From Propionibacteriaceae bacterium (GTDB lineage: Bacteria; Actinomycetota; Actinomycetes; Propionibacteriales; Propionibacteriaceae): DNA of 50,451 bases. Shown here piece by piece: positions 18,532 through 27,400 of the stretch. The position numbers and the translations under genes were made by a program. The notes below the pieces were generated by a model, which saw only the letters and a list, made by a program, of their open reading frames with translations, did no database searches and was not told the origin of the DNA. Location of the stretch: contig WRIC01000013.1 of assembly GCA_009782915.1 (NCBI GenBank), positions 1 through 50,451 on the forward strand. The letters are read 5' to 3'. Position 1 is the stretch's first letter. The number at the start of each line of letters is the position of its first letter.

Positions 18532-18574
18532 GTGACACACGGGGTCGGTATTAGCTGTCACAGGCATGTGTCAC
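18532..18574. repeat. Dispersed palindromic repeat, copy A
   Basis: GTGACACA (18532-18539) pairs with TGTGTCAC (18567-18574). The first 30 bases (18532-18561), themselves bounded by GTGAC and GTCAC, match 50147-50176 at 26 of 30 positions by eye. The element sits between two convergent genes. Confidence 0.7.
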
Positions 18575-18577
18575 ATT

Positions 18578-18598
18578 CCCCATTGTCCAGTGGGGTTT
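18578..18598 (+). terminator. Candidate terminator after DUF3107
   Basis: CCCCATTG and CAGTGGGG form a stem with one G-T pair and a very short loop, followed by TTT on the plus strand. The poor U-tract and tight loop make this a weak call. It overlaps the stop codon of the converging E1 gene. Confidence 0.4.
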
Positions 18599-21047
18599 AG
18601 ACTCCAAGAGCTGATCGGCGCATGACCTCCCAGGAGCCCTGCTCGGTGCTCAAGACATGACCCTTTAAGGGCACTATGGTGGAGTGGATGGCATCGAGAA
18701 TGGTGGAAGCCTGTGGCGTGAAACTTTCACCAGCTATAGGGGATCCATGGACATGGTTGCGCGCCCCCAGCACCACCACAGGCGCATCCAAATCATCAAA
18801 GGCTAAAGTTGTGATGTGGGTGGCTATCGAATGGAGGAAGCTTCCTCGCTCGGGAGCATCACTGACTAAGACGAGTCGGCCGGTCTTTTTCACCGAGGCC
18901 AGAATCTTCTCATAGTTCAGTGGAACAGCGAACCGAAGGTCAATGACCTCCGCTGTCATCTGGTAGGTCGTACGAAGGGTTTCAGCTGCTCCCATTGCTG
19001 TGTACAGACTCGGCCCGAGGGTCGCAATGGTGACATCATCTCCAGCGCATCGAAGGGCGGGATCCCCCTCGTCTACTTCGTAATATCCTTGAGGGACACC
19101 TCCGGGGGCGAAATACTCCGCCATGTCATAAAGCTTCTGGGATTCAAAGAAGATCACCGGATCTGTTCCCACCAGTGCACGGTTGAGCATCCCTTTCGCA
19201 TCAGTGGGGGTGGCAGGATAATAGACCTTCAAACCGGGGATGTGACTGATCAACGAGGAGAAGTCCTGGGCGAACTGTGGCCCACCTTGGTCGGCCACAC
19301 AGACACGGATCACCAGTGGCATTCTCAGAAGACCTGCCGAGATCGCTTGCCACTTGGCCACTTGGTTGATGATCTCGTCTCCTGCCTGTCCCAGGAAGTC
19401 ACTGGCCATCACTTCTACCACTGCGCGTCCGCCACACATGGCGTACCCTGCACCTGCGCCCACCATGGCTGCTGATGAGACAGGGGTGTTGAAAAGCCGA
19501 TTCGGTGGCAGAAGCTCACCTAATCCATCACAGACCTGATGTTGCCCACCGGTTTCACGGATGTCCTGCCCCCAGGCCACCATGGATGGATCGTAGACGA
19601 AACGATGGGCCATGGCTTCAAAGATCCCGTCACTGATGCGATAGGTCGGTGTTGTGTTGGTGGCCGCCTGGTCTGTGCCCATCCGGGCCTTGTGTGCGAG
19701 CCCTTGGATGCGTGGATGGGTTTGGGCGGGAATCAGTAATTCAGGTGGGGTTGATCCCAGTGCATCGCCGCGGGATTGGGAGAAGGTCACAGATTCCACA
19801 AAATGGGCATCAACTTGGGGGCACATCTTCTCATCCGCAACCATCCTCAACACCTGGGTGAGTTTGTCGACAATCCGGGTGTAGATTTCTTCGACCTGTC
19901 CACTGGTGATGAGTCCACCATTGATGAGTGTCGCAGCAAAAGAAGCGATGGGATCCAACTGCTCCCAGGCTTCCACTTCTTCTGGCGAACGATAGGTGGA
20001 AGTATCAGATGAATTGTGGGGAGCATAACGATAGGTGATGGTGTCAAGTAAGGCGGGACCGTGCCCAGCGAGAAGAATATCTTTCTTTCTGCGTACGGCA
20101 TTCGCCACAGCCAGGGGGTTAAATCCGTCAACACGTTCGCTATGCATGGCCTGTGGATTGATTCCAGCCCCGGCTCGAGCCAGCACATCAAAGGCCATGG
20201 TTTCACTGGCGGTACGCCCTGCTCGGGCATAGAAATTGTTGACCACATGGAACAGCAGGGGTGGATTTCCTCCTGGCTCACCACCCCACAGTTCTCGGTA
20301 TTGACTCATGGCCGAGAAAATCATGGATTCCCATACCGCACCAGTTCCCAGAGCACCATCACCTAGTGAGGCAACCACAATCCCAGGTGAGGAGTTGATC
20401 CTCTTGTACAGGGCTGCTCCTGTTGCCAGTGGGGCACTTCCACCAACGATCCCATTATTCGGCATCGAACCGAAGGGAGGGAAAAACACATGGGTGGCCC
20501 CTGCCATTCCGCGGTTGAACCCTGATCTGCGGGAGAACACTTCCCCCAGAGCCCCAAACAGAATGAAGTTAGCTTGGACTTCAGCTTCAGTGGCATGGGG
20601 TAGATGTTCCGCATATTTGAGGGTCTCCCCATCGAGGAAAGACTCCATGACCTTGCGTACCTCTGCTTCAGAGATCTTGCGTACCGCTGAGAAAGCCTTA
20701 GCCAAGAGGTCACCATGGCAACGATGGGTTCCAAAGATCAGATCCTCGGGTTTGAGTTCAAGAGCCTGGCCAACACTGACAGCTTCTTGCCCCATGGACA
20801 GGTGAACGAGTCCCGGAGACTTCGCAGTGATACCCTGCCAGGCGCCAGTGGTGGTGATCGACTGAAGCATCGACTCAAATTCGCGAATAATAATCATGTC
20901 GTGCAGGACATTGATGAGCCCGTCATTGGTGTATCGGCTCACTTCAGCAATGAGGTCGAGACGGTAGGCGTTGACGGGTATCTCTGGAGAACGTACGGAG
21001 CCAGGCTCACGTTTCTGCGCTGGATCTACTCTGTGATCGATGGCCAT
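18597..21047 (-). CDS. Fused alpha-beta E1 component of a 2-oxo acid dehydrogenase-like complex
   Basis: The 816-residue protein joins an E1-alpha half (about 30-370) to an E1-beta half (about 468-800). The alpha half keeps GQEAVSVG, the thiamine diphosphate/Mg motif GDG (229-231) with NN (270-271), and His344 in YAPHNSSD. The beta half keeps FNTP, HIPGLKVYYP and VIFFESQKLYD. However, the Glu that activates thiamine in classical E1-beta (FNTPxxE) is Ser525, and the QHSQ His is Phe592. Classical enzymes decarboxylate a 2-oxo acid and pass the acyl group to E2. The substrate here is unknown. GGAGG lies six bases before the ATG. The E2 gene is immediately upstream. Confidence 0.85.
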   Translation of the reverse strand: MAIDHRVDPAQKREPGSVRSPEIPVNAYRLDLIAEVSRYTNDGLINVLHDMIIIREFESMLQSITTTGAWQGITAKSPGLVHLSMGQEAVSVGQALELKPEDLIFGTHRCHGDLLAKAFSAVRKISEAEVRKVMESFLDGETLKYAEHLPHATEAEVQANFILFGALGEVFSRRSGFNRGMAGATHVFFPPFGSMPNNGIVGGSAPLATGAALYKRINSSPGIVVASLGDGALGTGAVWESMIFSAMSQYRELWGGEPGGNPPLLFHVVNNFYARAGRTASETMAFDVLARAGAGINPQAMHSERVDGFNPLAVANAVRRKKDILLAGHGPALLDTITYRYAPHNSSDTSTYRSPEEVEAWEQLDPIASFAATLINGGLITSGQVEEIYTRIVDKLTQVLRMVADEKMCPQVDAHFVESVTFSQSRGDALGSTPPELLIPAQTHPRIQGLAHKARMGTDQAATNTTPTYRISDGIFEAMAHRFVYDPSMVAWGQDIRETGGQHQVCDGLGELLPPNRLFNTPVSSAAMVGAGAGYAMCGGRAVVEVMASDFLGQAGDEIINQVAKWQAISAGLLRMPLVIRVCVADQGGPQFAQDFSSLISHIPGLKVYYPATPTDAKGMLNRALVGTDPVIFFESQKLYDMAEYFAPGGVPQGYYEVDEGDPALRCAGDDVTIATLGPSLYTAMGAAETLRTTYQMTAEVIDLRFAVPLNYEKILASVKKTGRLVLVSDAPERGSFLHSIATHITTLAFDDLDAPVVVLGARNHVHGSPIAGESFTPQASTILDAIHSTIVPLKGHVLSTEQGSWEVMRRSALGV

Positions 21048-21049
21048 TG

Positions 21050-22711
21050 CTATCCTCCCGTGGCGGTGGCACCCGTGAGGATAGCCAGGTCGATATTGCT
21101 GATATAGGCCACCAGAGCCTTCAAGAATTGTGCCGCTTCTCCTGAGGGGACTGTGTCAGGATTGGTGGTCAGTGTGAAGGAGATGTGAGGTTCGAAGGTG
21201 ATCTGGGAGTCATCCTGCCTCACCGGTTGGGTGGTGATGGCACCAACCCCAAGGACCGCTGCTTGGGTGGGAAAAAGAGGAGGTGTCAGTGTTTCCATCC
21301 CGTACACCCCCATATTGGCCACCGATAGGGTGATGGGCGTGTCGAGGATCTGGTCGACGGTCCCCTCACGAGCTTGCGCGATCAGCGATCGGGCTTGGGC
21401 AGAGAATTCTTTCAAACCAAGGCGATCTGCTGACTCGATCCCCACAGTGGCATATCCCTGGGGCAGATCAACGACTATACCGAGAGTGACATGCTCAGCG
21501 GTGGTGAGTAAGTCACCGCCCCCACCGGACATCAGTGAGGGATATTTCGCAGATGTTTGTGCTACGGCAAAAGCAACAAGATCAGTGATGGTCACCTGTC
21601 TCATACCCAGCGACTCGTCACCAGTTTTCAGTCTTTTCCTCAAAGAAATGAGGGCTTGAGCAGGTGCAGAGATTCCCATCGTGAGTGCGGGTGTGGCGTG
21701 AAGAGATGATTCTTGGGTCATGGGCAGTACGCCTGTTGCTGGCGATCGTTGTTCCTCCTGGGAAGCCATGATTGTTTCTTCCACCTGTTGTTCAATAGAT
21801 TCCTCACTGGGTTCCTCGGTGGGTTCCTCACTGGGCTCTGGTGGTGTTTCTTCTTGGGTGTCCTGCGTGACCTCCTGGGTTAACTCCTGGGGTTCATCCA
21901 CGATCTCTTCTGCTACCTGCTCTTGCGCTACCTGCTCGGCACTTTCCTGCTCGGGTTGACGGGCAGGTGGATTCTGGGGTTCTTCCTCGACACCTTCTTC
22001 TTCGTTGCCCAAGTCTTGGGATGGTTCCTCAATATCCGAACTCAGTTCTTGATCTGACTGGGTGACCTCAGGTTCGCGTTGATTCACTATGACCGGTGTG
22101 GGTTGATTCTGCTCGACTAATGGTGGTTCTACCTGTTGGGGCAAGTGTTGGGCTAGTGCTTCAACATCCGCGACAATGATTCTTCCATCTGGGCCACTGC
22201 CCTTGACCCCGGACAGATCAACCCCCAACTGATCAGCTATTCTGCGTGCCCGTGGAGAAACGATCACAGGTTGCGAAGAGACTGTGTGAGGGGGTTGCTG
22301 AACCTGTACAGGAGGCGATTCCACCTGTGGTGATGGCTCAGGTTCTGCGGGAGTTTCATCGGTCGACTGGGAGACATCTAAGGAGTTATGGTCCTCAGTA
22401 GCAGAATCATGGATTTCCTGGCTGAGATCAAGAGAGGCTTGGTTGGTGGGATCAAGCACCCCACCTAATTCATCTGGGGTTCCCACCAAGAAGAATGGCG
22501 CACCCACCGGGACTTCATCACCCTCTTGGGCAAGCAGAGTAACCACCGTACCCTCCACTCCTGAGGGAACTTGTATAGAGGATTTGTCGGTTTCAACCTC
22601 AGCAACAATCGTGGTGGGGGTGACCTGATCACCAGGTTGCACCTTCCACGATGTCACCAGACTATGACCAGTGGGGTTTCCCAACTGTGGCATCACGACG
22701 ACATTCGCCAT
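21050..22711 (-). CDS. E2-like lipoyl acyltransferase lacking the catalytic His
   Basis: The 553-residue protein has one lipoyl domain with ETDKS (Lys43), a peripheral-subunit-binding domain (VSPRARRIADQLGVDLSGV, about 149-185), a long Glu/Gln/Pro linker (190-330) and an acyltransferase-fold C-terminus. Classical E2 enzymes end with a DHRxxDG motif. The aligned stretch here reads NPDTVPSG (517-524), so His and Asp are both replaced by Pro. The lipoyl arm and subunit binding are intact, so it may act as a scaffold or carrier, not a transacylase. AAAGGAGG precedes the ATG. Confidence 0.85.
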   Translation of the reverse strand: MANVVVMPQLGNPTGHSLVTSWKVQPGDQVTPTTIVAEVETDKSSIQVPSGVEGTVVTLLAQEGDEVPVGAPFFLVGTPDELGGVLDPTNQASLDLSQEIHDSATEDHNSLDVSQSTDETPAEPEPSPQVESPPVQVQQPPHTVSSQPVIVSPRARRIADQLGVDLSGVKGSGPDGRIIVADVEALAQHLPQQVEPPLVEQNQPTPVIVNQREPEVTQSDQELSSDIEEPSQDLGNEEEGVEEEPQNPPARQPEQESAEQVAQEQVAEEIVDEPQELTQEVTQDTQEETPPEPSEEPTEEPSEESIEQQVEETIMASQEEQRSPATGVLPMTQESSLHATPALTMGISAPAQALISLRKRLKTGDESLGMRQVTITDLVAFAVAQTSAKYPSLMSGGGGDLLTTAEHVTLGIVVDLPQGYATVGIESADRLGLKEFSAQARSLIAQAREGTVDQILDTPITLSVANMGVYGMETLTPPLFPTQAAVLGVGAITTQPVRQDDSQITFEPHISFTLTTNPDTVPSGEAAQFLKALVAYISNIDLAILTGATATGG

Positions 22712-22785
22712 GCTTCCTCCTTTGCACGTGGGTCTAGGCTATCGCTCTCAGCGTAGTTTCGCGGAGATATGTCCACCAAACTCAC

Positions 22786-24048
22786 CTAGTTCATGGTGAT
22801 CCGTCCACCAGTCACCGGTAAGGATTGACCTGTTTCGTACTGTTGCTCCACAAGATAGAGAACAGCTCGAACAACATCACTGGGCAGACATCCGCGACCC
22901 ATAGGAACCTTCGCTTCAAAGAAAGCACGAACATCGCCAATAGTTGACGCCCCAGGAACTCTGCCCGCCCGCAGATACTGGGCAAAGAAACCAGATTCAG
23001 GATCAGACCACAGTGGCCCATCGAGATAATTGCCTGGGCAGACGGTATTGATCTTTATTCCCTGACCAATCAAATCCATGGCAAAGGATCGACTCAGTCC
23101 AATAGCGCCAGCTTGAGATCCGAGGTACGAGAAATTGCTCCTGGTTCCTTCCAATCCAGAGGTTGAATTAATGTCAATAATGTCGAAGAGTAGCTCGGGG
23201 CGTACCTCATGTTGAGCGGCCATAATAGGCACAATAGATCTCACCGAGAGGAAGTATCCGGTGTAGTTCACAGCCGTCACCAGTTCGAAGTCTTCCCGGC
23301 GCTGTTCGGTGACTGAACCTGTCCTGGTGATGCCAGCATTAGAAATGAAAACATCCACACCCCCGTAGGTGGCTAGTATCTCCTGCCAGGCTAACCGCTG
23401 TGATTCTTCTATGGCCACATTGAGTTCCACAGCTAGTGCTGCCCCACGCCCATACTGGTTGACCAGCAGGGATGCTTCACTGCGGGCGCGGGCAATATTC
23501 ATATCCGCTAAAACAATGTGGGCACCTTCTTCAGCGAGGCCCTGGGCCAGGCCGAGCCCAAAACCTTGGGCAGCCCCAGCGAGAACAACCACCTTGGAGC
23601 TCAACCGAGAAGACCTTGGCTGTTGGGTGGGAGGTTGATCACCAGGTGATGGGGCTTGGTCGCCAACCCCGGCTCCGAGCGCTTCGAGGAAGAGATCAAG
23701 ATTCGCTCGGGCTGAAGCGTAATCATCTCCGGCACCAAAAACCACCTTGCCAGGTAAAACCACCACCTGGGGGCTCTGCCCAACTTCGTGGCGGTAGTGT
23801 TCTACCGCCTGACGAACCTGGTCTGCTAACGGGGCGTAAGCAGGCTCGACGACGCAGACAGGATTCATTCCTATGACCTGCGGGGCAACAGATGTCTTGC
23901 TCGTGGCGTCCCTTACTTGATCTGAGGAGTCACAGGTCACAATAGCGAGCGAGGTTTCACTACCCAGCAACCCGCGCAACACCGGAGCGACGACTTGTAT
24001 CGTCTCAGCAATGCGCAGGGACTCGTCGGATGATGGGGTGGAAGTCAT
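22786..24048 (-). CDS. SDR oxidoreductase, sorbitol-6-phosphate dehydrogenase-like, catalytic Lys replaced
   Basis: The 420-residue protein has a 150-residue N-terminal part ending in PGKVVFGAGDDYASARANL, like the linker of aldolase/SDR fusions. An SDR domain follows with GAAQGFGLG, SNAG, the Ser of INSTSG and the active-site Tyr308. The expected YxxxK reads YLGSQ, so the catalytic Lys is Gln312 (codon CAA at 23115-23113). The C-terminus (CPGNYLDGPLWSDPE, VPMGRGC, YETGQSLPVTGG) resembles long sorbitol-6-phosphate dehydrogenases as I recall them. The ATG at 24048 is preceded by AAAGAG; a GTG at 24063 overlapping the thrC stop is an alternative. Confidence 0.8.
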   Translation of the reverse strand: MTSTPSSDESLRIAETIQVVAPVLRGLLGSETSLAIVTCDSSDQVRDATSKTSVAPQVIGMNPVCVVEPAYAPLADQVRQAVEHYRHEVGQSPQVVVLPGKVVFGAGDDYASARANLDLFLEALGAGVGDQAPSPGDQPPTQQPRSSRLSSKVVVLAGAAQGFGLGLAQGLAEEGAHIVLADMNIARARSEASLLVNQYGRGAALAVELNVAIEESQRLAWQEILATYGGVDVFISNAGITRTGSVTEQRREDFELVTAVNYTGYFLSVRSIVPIMAAQHEVRPELLFDIIDINSTSGLEGTRSNFSYLGSQAGAIGLSRSFAMDLIGQGIKINTVCPGNYLDGPLWSDPESGFFAQYLRAGRVPGASTIGDVRAFFEAKVPMGRGCLPSDVVRAVLYLVEQQYETGQSLPVTGGRITMN

Positions 24049-24059
24049 GATGGTCTCTT

Positions 24060-25490
24060 TCACATCGGCGAAAACTGGGTACGTTGTTCAATGATTTCTT
24101 TGAGCTGATCGACACCGCGATCACATAAGACTGTGTGTTGCTCAGCATCAAGAACCTGAGCGAACCGGGTTGGGATCTCTGGAACCTTGCCAATAGCTTC
24201 CTTCGTAATCGAACCGAATTTCACCGGTAGAGCGGTCTCCATAGCAATCATGGGTTCGTCGCCAGCAAGCTCTCGGCCCACTTTGACACCGTCGGCGGTG
24301 TGAGGATCCATGAGATAACCGGGGCGACGGTAGAAGTCAGCAATCGTGTCAACGCGGTCACGGTGGGTGGAGACACCGGTTTTGAAACCGTAAACCTCCG
24401 CAGGGTCCTGGGCATAACTCGTGGTACGGATGTCAATGGATCCTTTGGTGAGAAGCTGCTCACCAAAAAGCCTGCCCACTTCAGTAGCATCCCTACCTGC
24501 GAGGTCAAAGAAGAAGCGCTCAAAGTTGGAGGCCTTAGAGATGTCCATGGAAGGTGAGGAAGTTGCGAAAGTCTCCGTTGAGGCGCGTACGCGGTAGACA
24601 CCGGTGCGGAAAAACTCGGCGAGAACATTGTTTTCATTCGTAGCACACACCAGATCTTTGATAGGCAAACCCATCATTCTGGCTACGTGTCCTGCGCAGA
24701 TGTTCCCAAAATTACCGGAAGGAACACTGAAGGAGACTTCGCCGCGACCACCAGAGACCTGGAACCAACTCGACACATAGTAGACCACCTGGGAAACAAG
24801 GCGCGCCCAGTTGATGGAGTTAACTGCTCCGATCGAATGTCGCGCTTTGAACTCGGCATCCGAGTTGACCTCTTTGACCAGATCCTGACAGTCATCAAAA
24901 GAACCAGGAACCGTGATGTTGATGATACGTGGGGAATCGATCCCGTACATCTGTCCTCGTTGAAAGGGTGTCATGCGCCCCAAGGGTGAGAGCATGAACA
25001 CCTGAACGCGGGAGGTATCGAGCAGGGCGAACTCTGCAGCGGATCCGGTGTCCCCTGAGGTGGCTCCCAGGATGGTCATGGTTTGTTCACGGCGAGCGAG
25101 TTCATAGTCAAAGAATTGCCCGAGAACCTGCATAGCCATGTCTTTGAAAGCAGCCGTTGGTCCTTGGGAAAGGTGGGCCAGCCACAGATTGGACTCAATC
25201 TTGGTGACCGGAGCAATCAGATCAGTGCCGAACTTTTCTTTGGTGTACGCCTGACGGGTGATCTTCTCCAAATCCCATAAAGGAATGTCATCAATGAACA
25301 AAGCCAGGATTTGTGCAGCCAGACGGGCGTACCCATCGTTGATGAGGATATCCCCTAAAGCCTGGAAATCCTCCAGCGATAATTGGGGATAGGTGTGCGG
25401 AACATAGAGCCCTCCGTCGGGTGCGAGTCCTTCCAGCAGGATGTCAGTGAAAGATTGGGGGCCGTACCCCCTGGTTGAGACATATTTCAC
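24060..25490 (-). CDS. thrC: Threonine synthase
   Basis: The 476-residue PLP enzyme converts O-phosphohomoserine to threonine. It shows the N-terminal KYVSTRG motif, the PLP Lys in AAFKDMAMQ, the [10 protein letters not shown] phosphate loop and SVPSGNFGN, and is of the long (E. coli/yeast) type. I chose the GTG at 25490, which makes the protein start at the family-typical KYVSTRG and overlaps the rpe stop as GTGA; an ATG four codons earlier is possible but has no ribosome binding site. The family normally stands apart from E1/E2 genes, so its link with the downstream SDR-E2-E1 set may be only transcriptional. Confidence 0.95.
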   Translation of the reverse strand: MKYVSTRGYGPQSFTDILLEGLAPDGGLYVPHTYPQLSLEDFQALGDILINDGYARLAAQILALFIDDIPLWDLEKITRQAYTKEKFGTDLIAPVTKIESNLWLAHLSQGPTAAFKDMAMQVLGQFFDYELARREQTMTILGATSGDTGSAAEFALLDTSRVQVFMLSPLGRMTPFQRGQMYGIDSPRIINITVPGSFDDCQDLVKEVNSDAEFKARHSIGAVNSINWARLVSQVVYYVSSWFQVSGGRGEVSFSVPSGNFGNICAGHVARMMGLPIKDLVCATNENNVLAEFFRTGVYRVRASTETFATSSPSMDISKASNFERFFFDLAGRDATEVGRLFGEQLLTKGSIDIRTTSYAQDPAEVYGFKTGVSTHRDRVDTIADFYRRPGYLMDPHTADGVKVGRELAGDEPMIAMETALPVKFGSITKEAIGKVPEIPTRFAQVLDAEQHTVLCDRGVDQLKEIIEQRTQFSPM

Positions 25491-26164
25491 TGTTGACCCC
25501 ATCCGCAGGAGGCAAACCTTGTCGTTGCCAGGGTACGCAAGTGGTTGACCATCGCGTCAGGATCAGGTGAGCGGAAGACTGCTGACCCGGCGACGAAAGT
25601 GTCAGCTCCCGCATCGACACATCGCTCAATAGTCTCTGGGGATACTCCCCCATCCATTTGCACCCAGATATCTAGGTTGGAGCTATGGATCATGGAATGA
25701 ATCTGGGCAACTTTGGGCAGGACAATGTCGAGGAAGGGTTGTCCGCCAAAACCGGGTTCCACACTCATGATCGTCACCATGTCGATTTCGCTGAGAATAT
25801 CCGACAAGGCGCTCGCTGGTGTTGCGGGATTGAGTGCTACTCCCACTCGCGCTCCTATACGATGAAGTTCGCGAGCCAACCGTACTGGGGCGTGGACCGC
25901 TTCACTGTGAAAAGTGACAGATTCTGCTCCTGCCTCGGCGTACCCAGGGGCCCACCGATCTGGGTCTTCGATCATCAAGTGAATGTCCAGCATCCGGTCA
26001 GTAACTGCTCGCAGTGACTCCACCACCGGCAACCCAAAGGTCAGATTGGGTACGAAGTGGTTATCCATCACATCCAGATGGATACCATCAGCTGACGGTA
26101 TGCGGGCAATTTCTTCCCCCAACTTCGCAAAGTCGGCATTGAGCAGGCTCGGAGTTATTCTCAC
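25487..26164 (-). CDS. rpe: Ribulose-phosphate 3-epimerase
   Basis: The 225-residue TIM barrel interconverts ribulose-5-phosphate and xylulose-5-phosphate. Family motifs are [35 protein letters not shown] and [10 protein letters not shown]. The start is a GTG at 26164 with no ribosome binding site. A TAGACT box ends seven bases upstream, so a leaderless transcript is plausible. It heads the rpe-thrC-SDR-E2-E1 run. Confidence 0.95.
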   Translation of the reverse strand: MRITPSLLNADFAKLGEEIARIPSADGIHLDVMDNHFVPNLTFGLPVVESLRAVTDRMLDIHLMIEDPDRWAPGYAEAGAESVTFHSEAVHAPVRLARELHRIGARVGVALNPATPASALSDILSEIDMVTIMSVEPGFGGQPFLDIVLPKVAQIHSMIHSSNLDIWVQMDGGVSPETIERCVDAGADTFVAGSAVFRSPDPDAMVNHLRTLATTRFASCGWGQQ

Positions 26165-26209
26165 CTGGATAGTCTACTAGGGGTCACCGTGGAGGTTTTT
26201 CCTGTCCGT

Positions 26210-26248
26210 GTCCACAGTTAACGGTCATGACAACCGTTAACTGTGGAC
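26210..26248. repeat. 16-bp perfect inverted repeat between ftsY and rpe
   Basis: The arms 26210-26225 and 26233-26248 are exact complements (GTCCACAGTTAACGGT) around a 7-base loop. Neither side has a T-run, so it is not a standard intrinsic terminator. It may be a Rho-dependent or RNA-stabilising hairpin after ftsY, or an operator for rpe. Confidence 0.85.
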
Positions 26249-26288
26249 GCGAAGGGATTACCCAACGCTGTGACAAAAATCTAGCAGG

Positions 26289-27383
26289 TCATAGGCCCAA
26301 CAGCCCATCGACGAACAGTTCAGGGGAAAACTCTGCTAGGTCGTCGGCTCCTTCGCCCAGGCCGATGTATTTCACAGGTACGGCGAGTTCTTGTTGGACG
26401 GCAATGACGATTCCACCCTTAGCCGAACCATCAAGTTTGGTCAGTACGATGCCAGTGACCTCGACCACCTCAGCGAAGACCCGGGCTTGGGCCAGCCCAT
26501 TTTGACCTGTCGTTGCATCGAGAACCAGTAAAACCTCACACACGGGAGCCACTTTTTCGATGACCCTCTTGACCTTGCCCAGTTCGTCCATGAGATTGGC
26601 TTTGTTGTGCAGACGACCAGCGGTGTCGATGATCGCAACATCCACACCAGTGTCTTGGGCTGTACGTACTGCATCGAAAGCTACTGAGGCAGGATCAGCA
26701 CCCTCAGCGCCACGTACTGTCTCAGCGCCGATGCGCTCACCCCAGGTGGTCAACTGGTCCGCTGCCGCAGCACGGAAAGTATCAGCTGCCCCCAGCAGTA
26801 CGCTCGACCCTGATTCTTGGAGGTTCTTGGCGAGTTTTCCAGCTGTGGTTGTCTTGCCTGTTCCATTGACACCCACCATCAAGATAACTGCAGGAGGGGT
26901 CTGCGTGTCGAGGTGAAGGTCTCGGTCCAATGCCGGGTTGACCAGGTTGATCATCTCTTCTCGCAGGATCTGCGCAGCTTGTTCACCCTCACTGACTCCC
27001 TCTAACCCCAGGCGGTTCTTCAATGACTCAATCAATTCCGTGGTGGGACCAACCCCCAGATCGGAAGAGAGAAGGGTGGCTTCGAATTCCTCCCAAGTCT
27101 GATCCGATATCTTCGAGGAACTAAGCAGTCCAGCCAATCCACGGGCCAAAGCATTGTGAGAGGAAGCCAACTTGGTTCGCAAACGGGCCATGCGTGACGT
27201 TGAGGATGATTCACCAGGTGAATCCTGGGAAGTCGTGGATTGCTCGTCACCAGGGTCCAACGCCGTGGACTGCGAACCGACTAGTTCCCCCCGGGCCTTC
27301 CGATTGGACACAACCACCACTACTGAAGCTGCCACCAAGCAGACCACGATCCCACCAAGAATGTACCAAAAGACAACGTCCAT
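26289..27383 (-). CDS. ftsY: Signal recognition particle receptor FtsY
   Basis: The 364-residue GTPase docks the signal recognition particle at the membrane. It has an N-terminal membrane segment (about 4-26), an acidic linker and the NG domain: GVNGTGKTTTAGK (171-183), DTFRAAAADQL, DTAGRL, TKLDGSAKGG and the GLGEGADDLAEF end. It lies 17 bases after smc, with AGGA before the ATG, in the usual smc-ftsY order. Confidence 0.97.
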   Translation of the reverse strand: MDVVFWYILGGIVVCLVAASVVVVVSNRKARGELVGSQSTALDPGDEQSTTSQDSPGESSSTSRMARLRTKLASSHNALARGLAGLLSSSKISDQTWEEFEATLLSSDLGVGPTTELIESLKNRLGLEGVSEGEQAAQILREEMINLVNPALDRDLHLDTQTPPAVILMVGVNGTGKTTTAGKLAKNLQESGSSVLLGAADTFRAAAADQLTTWGERIGAETVRGAEGADPASVAFDAVRTAQDTGVDVAIIDTAGRLHNKANLMDELGKVKRVIEKVAPVCEVLLVLDATTGQNGLAQARVFAEVVEVTGIVLTKLDGSAKGGIVIAVQQELAVPVKYIGLGEGADDLAEFSPELFVDGLLGL

Positions 27384-27400
27384 ACAGATATCCTACGCGA

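Noticed and set aside
26210-26248. Ordinary intrinsic terminator of ftsY
   Set aside because: No T-run follows the stem on either strand.
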